A stretch of 64,000 nt of DNA from Paraphaeosphaeria minitans (taxonomy: Eukaryota; Ascomycota; Dothideomycetes; Pleosporales; Didymosphaeriaceae): the NCBI GenBank assembly GCA_015832175.1, contig WJXW01000002.1, positions 496,001 to 560,000 of the forward strand, in the 5' to 3' direction. The notes below the pieces were generated by a model that saw only the letters and a program-made list of their open reading frames with translations, made no database searches and was not told where the DNA came from. Of this stretch, positions 53,986 to 63,264 are shown in pieces (the stretch's first letter is position 1; each line of letters opens with the position of its first letter). The position numbers and the translations under genes are program-made.

Positions 53986-54702
53986 GAAGTGGGGGTTCAA
54001 TGGCGAGAGCCGCATGTCTTGGACGACGGATGATGGATGATGGATGATTGCGACGGAATGAAATTTGGACTCGGTACTATACACCCCCCCCCGGCGGCAG
54101 AGATCCCCCTTGCACATAAATAGTATCTAGACGACCTGACCATGTGGTCTGCGGTCGTTGCCCTGGTAATTGAATAAAGAGTTCAGCTCGTCAAACGTGT
54201 CGGCAGTGCGTATGAGAGCCACTTAACAATTGCAGGCTTCACGTGGAGAGGGAGAAATGCGTGCCCAAGGCGTGTCGAGCTTTTTTCATCCCACCTCAGC
54301 ACATTTCAACTTACTTGACGTTCTCTCACCGCCAAGTCCTAGGTGGTCCTAGGTAGTCCTAGGTAGCCCTAGGTAGTCCCAGTCTTGTTCGAATGTTGTA
54401 TACTTGAGCAGGTTGAGAAGCTTTCACTCGTCTCTATTACTGCGTTTTCTTACTCGCTCTTCTCCTTCTCCCTGAACTGCTTGCACCCTGCTTGTATAAG
54501 TTTGACGTCGCTGTGCCAGATTGCAAACTGCGGGTGCTTGCTTTCCGTGGATGCGTCCTCGCGTCCCCGCTAAAAGCTCCGGCCACCGCTGAACCACGAA
54601 CCTCGCTCGCCACCAACTTGAACGCGACTGCCGCCCGTGCGCGTCTTATCAATTGACAGCACCAGTTCCACCACATTCCACGTCCCTCAGAAAACGCCCA
54701 TC
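53986..54702. other. Spacer between the RanBP1 and Taf14 genes
   Basis: It includes the RanBP1 3' flank, a C9-type run near 54085 and the 10-bp repeat described separately. The right 200 bp form the Taf14 leader. No gene. Confidence 0.5.
54337..54379. repeat. 10-bp repeat (TCCTAGGTAG), about four copies
   Basis: Four adjoining units each hold the palindrome CCTAGG. The array stands 320 bp upstream of the Taf14 start. Confidence 0.85.
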
Positions 54703-55696
54703 ATGCCGGATGTATGTTCTGCGGCGTGCGCGCCTTGTGCGCCGCGCTGAGAAAGCACGCCCCAGCCAAAGAAGCCCAGTAGCTAACGTTTCCAAGATCA
54801 AACGGACGGTCAAGCTCGTCACGCGTCAGCGTCCCATCTCGGAGCCGTCGCCCATGGAAGGATTTCCCATGCGATCATGGAGCATCGAGATCTACCTAGT
54901 TGACGACAAGGGCAACGACGTGCAGGCATCCTGCTTCGAGAAAGCCGTCTACAACTTGCACCCCAGTTTCGAGAAGAACAAGCAGAGTACGTGGACGTGG
55001 CAAAGAAGAGGAGCTCAATCCTCGGACTAACTGTGCGACAGCGTTCAAGAAGCCGCCATTCAAGATTGAGGAGAAGGGATGGGGAGAGTTCGACATGACC
55101 ATCGTCCTGACGGGCGCGCACAAGGGCGGAGACCATACGCTGGCCCATGACCTCAACTTCCAGTCGGAAAAGTACGAGGCGACGCACCAGGTGGTATGTT
55201 TGCGCCGCTTCTGCAGGTTGTGAATACGTACAGGCGCTGATTGGTTCGCACAGGTCTTCAGAAACCCGAAGCCCGACCTTGTGACGCTGCTCGAGCAGTC
55301 TGGAGGCGACGCAAATGGCGTCCGCGGCAAGACCGACTCATCAAAAAAGAAGGTCCGGAGGGACAAGGCGGTAAGATGCGGGAATTGCACCTGATGTTAG
55401 GACACGGAAAAGGCTGACGCGGGATTGCACAGGTCGACATGGAGAAGCTTGCGGACGGACTGCAGAAGCTCAACGAGGACGACCTCCTCCATGTGGTCAC
55501 CATGATCCACGACAACAAGTCCAACGATACATACACTAAGAACGACGTTGAGAGTTAGTGGACACGCCACGATGATGGCCACGGGTAACGCTAACATAGG
55601 ATGATAGATGGCGAGTTCCACGTCGACCTCTATACCCTCCCCGATTCCCTCGTCAAGGGCCTGTGGGACTTCACCGCCTCCAAGACCGAGCTGTAG
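54703..55696 (+). CDS. TAF14: YEATS-domain protein Taf14
   Basis: Six exons: 54703-54711, 54797-54986, 55042-55193, 55254-55370, 55433-55553, 55608-55696; 225 residues. Exon 1 encodes only MPD, spliced over 85 nt to IKRTVKLVTRQRP. The N-terminal YEATS fold, which reads acylated or crotonylated lysines on histone H3, is seen in PMRSWSIEIYLVD, KAVYNLHPSFEKNKQTFKKPPF, EKGWGEFDMTIVLTGAH and HTLAHDLNFQSEKYEATHQVVF. A lysine-rich linker precedes the C-terminal ET domain (KLADGLQKLNEDDLLHVVTM, then NGEFHVDLYTLPDSLVKGLW), which binds partner peptides in TFIID, TFIIF, SWI/SNF, INO80 and NuA3. Length and domain order match yeast Taf14/Anc1 rather than Yaf9 or Sas5, which lack the ET domain. Every junction restores a conserved residue. 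A nuclear general transcription and chromatin factor. Confidence 0.94.
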
Positions 55697-56640
55697 GGCA
55701 AGTCGGCAGACCTGAAATGGCTTCCGCGAATTTGACGGGGTTCGTTTTGAGCATCATGACTATGGCCTTGGTCTGAATATACATAATAGCACACAGCCAA
55801 TGGTGTCCCGGCGGAGTGTTCTAACACGGTCATGGGCAGCAGCATAGCAGCAGTTGTCCGTCGCATACTGTGTAAGATCTCGTATCTGCGCGTATTGAAT
55901 CAGAAAGAGGGAGTGTTTGGGGGTGGAGTTTTCATGCCGGCTTTTGATATCACGTCCCATCTGCTACTCGAGCTTTGGAGTTCCGGTGAAAGCAGGGTAC
56001 GTTAACGGTGAGCTGGGGTGAGTTCAGGCGGGGTCACACGGTAGGCTCATAGGGAATATAGTTTCAAGATGCTATAGCTCGGTTTCTGCGTCCAGTATAC
56101 GTTGATGCTGCATCGTGAAGAACTACACGGACCTTGAATGCGTGGACATGAATACAACGTCGATCAAGGCGACAAGTATAGTAGGCGGCACGGGGTTCTG
56201 CAAGGATATCCTGTCGAGATCCAAAGAGGCGATTTCCACGCGTAGTCGTTCCTTCCGGTACACGACGGGGTTCCTTGACCCACTCGTGGAGACATCCACC
56301 TCGCACGCACGCTAATGAATCATTAGACCTCGCTTCTCCACGCTCACATCTTCCCGCTAGTCTACAGTCTTACATTTACCAACGTTTTCGGAAAAGGTTC
56401 TCAGCATAACGGGCTAACGTCCCGTGTATACATGTTGCCAGTCGTACACCATGGCGCCTCCCAAAGCTCACCTCTTCCATTGCGAACGAAATGGCGATAA
56501 ACGGCAATACCACGAATGGAATGGCTAAACGCGCGATTCGTATCGGTGGAGGTACGTTCCGAAAAGCACCAACTCCACAGAGCAGGTAGTCTGGGAATAT
56601 TGCCGACTTGAGAATCCTCGCCTAGGGTCCTACGAAGGAA
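55697..56640. other. Spacer with decayed sequence at its right end
   Basis: The Taf14 trailer is followed by sequence without a gene. Near 56451 a frame starts MAPPKAHLFHCERNGDKRQY and breaks at TAG; it may be the start of the relic to the right or unrelated. Confidence 0.4.
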
Positions 56641-57350
56641 TTGTTTGACGGGGGTGATCCCGATGGGTTCGCGAGGAAGCTTTATGAGACGGTATTACAG
56701 AGCTGTCCGGTGAGTATAGCGATGAAATTGTTCAGAGTAAAGGAATCTCACGTATGGAAACAGGGCGTGAGCAGACCGAACGACTTGCGACAATCAGCCG
56801 CGAAGCCATACTGGGAGTACTTCCCGACACTTATCCCGCAATCTGCCTTCAAGCATAAAGTGCACCTGCTCTTCACACCAGCAACGCTAGACGTACGAAC
56901 GCCGATACCCATCGCACTGCCGCCAATTACTGCAGATTACGGACCGCAGCGCTCATACGAAACAGACAATCCAGCTTAACTGGACAATTTCGGATCTACT
57001 ACACTCGCTCCACTGGGCTACGTTGCCCTCTCCCGAAGCGGCGGCGAGTGGGAGTGGCTGCGCTCGTTCCTCACCGTCGATACGTTTAGAGGATTGCTAG
57101 GAAAGAACTGGCAGGGCGGGAGAATTGATCGGTGAGCCTTCCAGTGGGAGTTCTACGATAAGATGCCGACAATGCGAATTAGCTTTGAAATGAGGAACTT
57201 GAGGGTTGTGCACTTTCTGATCAAGAATCATCTCGATCGCAATTACAATAGTGGGAGTGGAATTGATACGCTGGCGAAGAATTTGGGTTAGTGGATCAGA
57301 TGCAGGAGGGTGCAGGTGCCGGATCAGTTTCCGGAACGGGGGAGGATATA
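56641..57350 (+). pseudogene. Relic of an AtuA/DUF1446-family protein
   Basis: Fragments in order: LFDGGDPDGFARKLYETVLQ, then (about 56985) TTLAPLGYVALSRSGGEWEWLRSFLTVD, RGLLGKNWQGGRID, a TGA, MPTMRISFEMRNLRVVHFLIKNHLDRNYNSG, TLAKNLG and a TAG, ending VPDQFPERGRI. The second half matches the C-terminal domain of the DUF1446/AtuA family (ARSGDKG-type start, W-L-R, L-L-G, GGRI, HFL.KDHLDRG, LGKN, P..F.ERG), known from acyclic terpene utilisation in bacteria and of unclear role in fungi. The conserved SGDKGSDAN has decayed to SGGEW. Three or more stops and at least one frame change show it is dead. The N-terminal two thirds are not recognisable. It converges with an SDR gene. Confidence 0.6.
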
Positions 57351-57417
57351 GTAGTAATTCAATCCACTTCTTTGCTATCTCTTATTCTTCTTCATGAATA
57401 TCTATACTTTAGCACTG

Positions 57418-58367
57418 TCACCCTCCATCTACGCTCACCGCGTTCCCCGTAATAAAGCTCGCCCCATCACTCAACAGATACACAATCAACTCCGCGACCT
57501 CCTCCGCCTTCCCCTTCCTCCCAAGCGCCACCCATGACGCCTCACCCAGCGTCTCATCTTTCGTATTCTTTACTGATATTCGTGCCGCCTGGCTCATGGG
57601 CGTATCAATCATCCCGCTATCCACGGCCATCAGCATCAACCCTACGCCGTCCCACAAGCCAACAATGATCATACTCACGGACACACCGCATTCACCCTAA
57701 TACCCCTGTCCCCAAACTCCTTTGCCGCGCTCCGCGTCAACCCAATAACCCCGTGCTTACTCGCTGCATACGCGGCGTTCCTGGGACGGCCTTGCAGCCC
57801 GGCGATGCTGGATGCATTAACGATAGCCCCGTGGTCAGACATGTTGCAGAGCTGGTGCTTCATGCAGAGCATCACACCCTTGAGGTTGATGTCCATGATG
57901 AAGTCCCACTCGGAGACATTGCTCAGCGACGGTGCTGACGCCGATATATTTACCTAGGATCCTAAGCACAACCATCCCTTCTTCTCATCCGGTAGGTAGA
58001 TACGGCACGACACGGCACCCAACGCACGCATCCGACCCCAGCACGAAACCAGCCAACGAAATCCGTGCTCAAACTCACCAATCACACCCGCCACATTCGC
58101 CGCCCCATCCACCCTCCCCCACGCCTCCTTCGCCCCCTCCACCCACACCCGTACCTGCTCCTCGTTCCGCACGTCAACCACGCAGGTTCGCAATGCGACG
58201 CCGGGACAGCGCTCTTCGATCTCGTGCGTGGCGGCGGATAGCCCAGCTGGATTCGCGTCGGCGAGGGAGAGCTTTGCGCCGCGGGAGGCGAGCACGTGTG
58301 CGGTTGCCAGACCAATGCCGGATGCGGCGCCCGTGAGGAGGATCACGCGATCTTTCAAGTATGCCAT
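57418..58367 (-). CDS. Classical short-chain dehydrogenase/reductase
   Basis: Model: 58367-58079, 57934-57679, 57616-57418 (introns 144 and 62 nt), 247 residues. SDR marks: LLTGAASGIGLATA at the dinucleotide site, LADANP with the acidic residue that favours NAD, VDVRN, NVAG in place of NNAG, IVNASSIAG, catalytic YAASK followed by HGVIGLTRSAAKEF, NAVCPG and the C-terminal GNAVSVDGG. Intron 1 is long for this genome. The acceptor at 57935 keeps the frame (VAGVI-APSLSNVSEWDFIMDINLKG). A homology-like KYIGVSTVAE just inside the intron lies in another frame, so a single-base loss with a shorter ancestral intron (acceptor near 57957) is an alternative and would make the gene defective. Length is typical of FabG/2,5-DDOL-type enzymes. 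Substrate unknown. It converges on the AtuA relic; members of that family and SDRs sometimes lie together in terpenoid or fatty-acid catabolism. Confidence 0.78.
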
Positions 58368-59512
58368 TGTTTCGAGAAAAGCTTGGTGAAGAGGGGGAGG
58401 GGAGGGGAGGGATGGGATGGGATGGAAACGTGGGCAGAGGAGGCCTACCTACCTGTAGGACGCGCTTTCTATTCATGGGCGAGAGGGCGTGGCAGCGTGT
58501 ACGTCGAGGTACCTTGTGGATATCCTATTCCGGGCCTTACCTACTCGACGTGTGGTTCTGCGGGTTGGCGGGGGGTGAGTAGGTATTGCGGACGCTAATG
58601 ACGCAAAAAGTGTGAGTCCTACGGTACGGTAGGTTGTTAACGTAGGTAACGTAAGTACCTGGGGTAACGTTGTATCCCTAGCCAGAGATCATAGACGCTG
58701 GAGTCAACTACTTCACTCCCACCCGTGCCTGCCTGGGATCTACCACCTGGTCGAGTTCTGCCTCGGCTGTCTCGCCCTCTGATGCAGTACCTACCTACCT
58801 GGGATGTACCTAATCAAGCAAGGCGCATAATCAGTGACTGTCCGCAAGTGCCTACGTCAATGTCTAAACAAATGATCCAAAGGCTTGGAGTTGGGCTCTT
58901 CAAACTCGCCGAAAGAGGCTCTATCTGCGAGTGTGAAAGCAATACCTAGATTGGTAAGCACAGGAGAGATGGACTATCTGTGGTTGCTGAGAATCTAGCA
59001 CACTGACAGACATACCTACCCTTTGCCAGATGGAACTTGTCGTTGTTAGGTAGTGCCACGTCTGAAGCTATTTCTTTTACCACATGAGTACTACACCCGC
59101 AATCACACGCATGGTGTCGCAAACCAACATACCTGCACGCATTTCATGTGCTCAGGCGCAGGTGGCACCTCGTACGCGCGAATATGTATCAAACGGAACT
59201 TACAATCGTATGTAAATGGTGCGTTTACTCAGGAACTTCAGTCGGTTGAACCTCATGTATCTAACTTCACTCGCAAATAACATTCAGATGCCTATACTAG
59301 TACGTCAACACCTGTCGAAAGTCGCTTCGCATCATCAGCTTCTGCCTTCAACCGTAGCAGGTCCATAGTTGCCAACTCCGTAGATTCGAAAAGTCTTTCG
59401 CAAACGGCACCGGAACCTGGAGACTTGCGGCCACGCACCTTGACCTGCTCTGCTATTGTCCGGAAGCTGTTGCTAGCATGCGTCCAGAACACCCACGTCT
59501 CTAGCAACTGCG
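58368..59512. other. 1.1-kb spacer rich in GGTAGG/CCTACC motifs
   Basis: GGGAT repeats near 58408-58425 and many CCTACCTACC or GTAGGTAAC motifs between 58440 and 58820. No gene is supported. Confidence 0.45.
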
Positions 59513-60483
59513 TTAAGCTGTAAGTCGCCGAGCGGGGTCTACATTTATCATGCGTTCGATAAGATCCTTAAATTCAGATTCGATGTCCTGCCACAGTGCA
59601 AATGGTCGTCTTGGATCGTCCGCGCTGAATCCGCCGCGACCACTGCAATGAGTTGAGCCCAGGGACTGTTACTAAGGTACCAAATCGGACCGTATATGCC
59701 CTCTACATTAGAGAAGTAAGAGAGCTGACGTTCGAGAACTATGTCCTAGAGTTCGATGCCCTCTGGAATCTCTTCTTCGTATACTGCGAGCACCACTCGT
59801 TTCGTGATAGCACAGATACACTATAGTGCTTTAGATCGAGAACTATTGAAGACTAAAGAGAGCCTTACCACAAGACTAAAAGAAACTATATATGACGGCG
59901 TGTGCACTTCAGCCGGTGTGTACATCTCTGGACTTCGCCACATCCAATTTCCAACTTATCTTCCCCTAACAAAACAAACATCTGGTATATAGGCCGTATC
60001 CTCAATGTCTGCAACCTGCACTCGCTCCACTGTTATCTCGCCACGCGGATCCTTCCATTCCGTCAACATGTTGTTCGCCTTGACACCGGTATGAACAATT
60101 CCTTTGCCATGCAGAGTAGCGATTCCACGCAGGGCTTCTCGGAGAATTCGCTTGGTTATGGCAAGCGGAACCTCGGTATCGGCAAAAGACGGAAGGTTGT
60201 CTCGAAGGTATTTGTATACGAATGCAGATTCCGCAGGCATCGTCAGAAACGCGTAGATAGGGTGAGTTCTCAAGGTCGTCGAACACATCCTTGAAGTATT
60301 TGAAGTCGCGTGGTGCATGATTTGTAGTCTCCAGATCCAAAAACAAAAAAGTGACGTTACTGTTTGTAGGTGCATACTTAGGCACGGTACCTATCGGACT
60401 GGTCTACTCACTTCGCGAGATACACACATCCCAGGTTTCTAGGTTTGTCTCGAAGAATGCGCTCGACGAGGTAGCGACGGCCG
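59513..60483 (-). pseudogene. Protein kinase pseudogene with RIP-like stop codons
   Basis: Collinear kinase fragments run leftward across the region in shifting frames. They are GRRYLVERILRDK and CVYLAK (ATP lobe, near 60483-60420), DFKYFKDVFDDLENSPYLR, SAFVYKYLRDNLPSF, ITKRILREALRGIATLHGKG then IVHTGVKANNMLTEWK. The catalytic HxD aspartate has become glycine there. Next come VQVADIEDTAYIPD with a TAA at 59956-59958, VGNWMWRSPEMYTP, CAITKRVVLAVYEEE, LERQLSYFSNVEGIYG, DDPRRPFALWQDIESEFKDLI and INVDPARRLTA, then TAA at 59513-59515. Living relatives read GRQVGNWMWRSPE, so the TAA at 59956 replaces CAA by a C-to-T change. There are at least two more stops and two frameshifts. The G-lobe lysine region is lost. 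Next to it lies a strongly AT-rich block. Confidence 0.75.
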
Positions 60484-61129
60484 GACTAGCCTAAGTCTCG
60501 CGTCAGTCCAGCCGTTGGTGTAAGCATTTCGGCAGATGTGTTTGTTCAGAGTCAAGGACGATACAATTGGGTTGAGCGCAAGTTGAGTGGTTCGCACTGT
60601 TTCGATCTAATTAGATAGAGAATAAAAAACAAAGGCTTAAGAATTTATACTAACTACTCAAAACTATTATAGAAAGCTAACAATCACTATAGTAAGCCTA
60701 ATTAGTAAATAGCAAAAGTATTTTACTTTGCCTTGCCTAAGTTTTAGGTAGATTTTGATTTTAAATATTTTAATTTCGATTTTTAGATAAAGTATATTAC
60801 ACGTTTTCAATTAATGATTATATAGATATATATATAACAATACTTTACTTATGTTATACTGAAGAAGTTCTAAATAAAATCCGCTACACACACTACTTTA
60901 GGGTAGGTTATGCCACCTCTTAGCGCGCCTATGATCAGGTGAACTGCTTCCCGAGTTTCGAGGCATGAAACTCCGATTCACTCGCGACACAATATTGGCC
61001 CGCATATTGTGTCTTTTGTGCGTCGACACCGTCGCTCGTAACATATACTGCCTGCCTCACACGCGAACAGCCTCCTCGCCGCAAACCCGGCGCAAACCTG
61101 CCACACACACCCAATCTCTCGCACTCACG
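60484..61129. other. AT-rich block and leader of the next gene
   Basis: Bases 60600-60910 are roughly 70% A+T, far from the rest of the window, with long runs such as TATATATATA and many TA dinucleotides. From 60935 the sequence returns to normal; 60965-61129 is an in-frame upstream extension of the next gene but probably its leader. Confidence 0.6.
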
Positions 61130-61834
61130 ATGGCGTTCAACCTCGACGAAGTCGATCAGCATATGGCGAACCTCCGCTCTACACTGCGCTTGTTCAGCGA
61201 GGCGCTCGAACGTACCGATCACAAGTCGCCCGATTGGCTTGCGACAGACCTGCTGTCTCTGCGCAATCAGACAGGCAGGTTAACAGACGGCATGCAAAAG
61301 TTCGCGGATCAGCTGCAGGCAGAGGGTCTCGCGGAGAGGAAGCCACAAGCACCGGCCTCGAGCAAGCGTGCGCGCCTCAGCCTTGAAGGCGCAAAGCGCC
61401 CGATCCCATCCTCCACATCTACGCCCTCGTCGCCACAAGTTCCGAACTCTGCGGCCCCTCCGCCAACGCAACCACAGCCCCAGTTCCAGCCTACGAGTCC
61501 CCGCGAAGAGTACGAAGTCCAGCGTGTCGATGTGACAGAGGAGGTCAACCGCCGTCTACGAGAGGCCCGGCTACGGCGGCTTGTGGATACGCCTAGTACG
61601 TCGCAGAAGCGCAAGTTCGACGCCTACGAGACTGTGGAAACCTGGGGCGAGACTAGGGACAATACCGAGCAGGAAGATGAGGCCATGCGTCGGAGCACGT
61701 TCAAGAGGATCCGGGCCAGCGGGACGTTCGAGCCGCTTGCAAGCGCGATGAAGAGGAAGGAGGGCGGCATCACTGTGGGTTTTACCGACGTGGGAAAAGA
61801 GGAGCGGGGAAATGTGAAGAGGCGCAAACGCTGA
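61130..61834 (+). CDS. Small nuclear-type orphan protein
   Basis: Single exon. From ATG 61130 the protein is 234 residues; an in-frame ATG at 60965 would add 55, but that part (many Thr, Arg, Cys) looks like leader, and CACTCACGATGG before 61130 is a good start context. Residues 1-75 are helical and heptad-like (MAFNLDEVDQHMANLRSTLR, LFSEALERTDHKSPDWLATDLL), the middle is Pro/Ser/Gln-rich, and residues 140-234 are charged (EEVNRRLREARLRRLV, FKRIRASG) with a terminal VKRRKR that can act as a nuclear signal. No known domain. Possibly a subunit of a nuclear complex; that is a guess from composition. Confidence 0.65.
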   Translation: MAFNLDEVDQHMANLRSTLRLFSEALERTDHKSPDWLATDLLSLRNQTGRLTDGMQKFADQLQAEGLAERKPQAPASSKRARLSLEGAKRPIPSSTSTPSSPQVPNSAAPPPTQPQPQFQPTSPREEYEVQRVDVTEEVNRRLREARLRRLVDTPSTSQKRKFDAYETVETWGETRDNTEQEDEAMRRSTFKRIRASGTFEPLASAMKRKEGGITVGFTDVGKEERGNVKRRKR

Positions 61835-62302
61835 GCGCAGCTACGGAGCCTCATGCCCGCAGTCGAGTGTTACTAGGCTCGTTTGCGCCTCCACCAACGC
61901 AGTCATGCAACACATGTACAGGGGCTGATAGCGCTTGCTATGGTACTTCACAAGGCGTAATCGATGAGAGATACGAATGAGCGGCATGCTCCTCACAGCA
62001 AAGCCATGTGAGCCGATGGTACATGGCGTACTTGGGTATCTTCATACACCCTCCGCAAAATCACCCTTGAAGACGCTGGCAGCATCAAGCAAAATCGTAC
62101 ATTCAAAATCAGCATTTTGAAGTTAACGTACATATTACATTAACATATTCTGGCCTCGGCCATGCTCTCGATCATACATCTTTTGAGGGCGCCAAATATC
62201 CTGTCACCATTACACCAATGCGTCCCAAACGCCAGTAGATGCGATTCTCTTCCTCCGAGTCTTACATCCAAATGATCTTACAATGCACCAAGCTCTTATT
62301 CA
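61835..62302. other. Convergent spacer
   Basis: Two genes end towards each other here. AT-rich near 62095-62150. No gene. Confidence 0.5.
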
Positions 62303-62866
62303 TCACTCCTTCTTGTCCTCTTTCCCCTCCTTCTTATCCCAATTCCACACCTCCCAAATCTGCCCCAGAATAATATCAGTATAACTCTTCCCCTCCTCAA
62401 GCGCCTTTCTCTCCTCCTCCAGCCTCTTCTCCTTCCACCCCGCCTCCTCATCACCCATCCAAATCTTCCCCAGCAACCCCTTCTTCTCCCTCTCCTTGCC
62501 CAGCCCCTCCAACCCCTCCCGCCGCGCGCGCTCAGCTTCTTCCCGCTCCTTCAATATCCGGCTCGTTTCGCGCGCCTTTTCGGTGGGGAGCGAGCTGACC
62601 GGGCTGCGGAAGGAGGGCGTCATGAGGGAGAGCAGGGAACGTCCTTTGTACGACTCGGCGAGGTGGTCCGCGGAAAGGTAGAAGCCGACGGCGAGGGAAA
62701 ACGTGTAGAGGTCGAGTTTGCGCGGGGGGAGGAGCGCGATGGTGGGGCAGATGAGAGCGCCGCCGATGGCGATGTTGCGTTTGTAGCGGTTGTAGCGTTC
62801 TTGCTGCTCGAGAGCGATGCGTTGGTCGGGCGTGAGGATGTCGGTGGGTGCGTTTGGGGTCGCCAT
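62303..62866 (-). CDS. Small two-helix membrane protein, probably mitochondrial
   Basis: Single exon; 187 residues from ATG 62866 (192 from ATG 62881, which reads MPTPTMATPN). The sequence shows RYNRYKRNIAIGGALICPTIALLPPRKLDLYTFSLAVGFYLSADHLAE, two short hydrophobic helices joined by the conserved LLPPRKLD turn. A charged coiled region with PTEKARETSRILKEREE follows, then WMGDEEAGWKEKRLEEERKALEEG and the closing SYTDIILGQIWEVWNWDKK. The same pattern is found in fungal proteins that databases often call 'rhomboid family membrane protein', although no serine-protease motif (GxSG) is present here either. Function unknown. It is divergent from the gene at 63265, with 400 bp between the starts. 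Confidence 0.72.
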   Translation of the reverse strand: MATPNAPTDILTPDQRIALEQQERYNRYKRNIAIGGALICPTIALLPPRKLDLYTFSLAVGFYLSADHLAESYKGRSLLSLMTPSFRSPVSSLPTEKARETSRILKEREEAERARREGLEGLGKEREKKGLLGKIWMGDEEAGWKEKRLEEERKALEEGKSYTDIILGQIWEVWNWDKKEGKEDKKE

Positions 62867-62881
62867 TGTGGGTGTGGGCAT

Positions 62882-63264
62882 GCACGGGCGGTGCGGGGAT
62901 CTTTGTCTTTACTGGGGGTATCAAGGAGTCGTGGGACGGTGCACGTGGAGAAAGTGTTTTGGCGGAGGTTTGAAGGTGTTCATGATGCAAAGACCATTGC
63001 CGCGCTTATTCTGGCGCTCGGCTAGATGCTGGCTGGCTAGCTGGGATGTGCCGGCCCCCGGCTAGCTTCATCTGCTTTCGGAGCTGTTGAGTGTGACGAC
63101 ACGACACTACAACAACGTTGGGACATCGGATAGATAATCACCATTGCGTCGAATTACACAGTTTCTTTGCTTTGATGACTAAATCCATGCCTTTAAAAGC
63201 CCAGTCCTCCCCCAGTGACCAAGCCACCTCTCCCCAAGCCCGCCTCCACCAACAGTCCACCATC
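62882..63264. promoter_or_regulatory. Divergent promoter region
   Basis: The region separates two divergently transcribed genes. GCTAGATGCTGGCTGGCTAG near 63021-63040 is a short inverted repeat. TTTAAAAG at 63193-63200 may serve as a weak TATA for the right-hand gene. Confidence 0.4.

Noticed and set aside
62303..62881. Rhomboid protease function for the small membrane protein
   Set aside because: The name is used for relatives in databases, but the sequence has only two short helices and no GxSG serine or histidine dyad.
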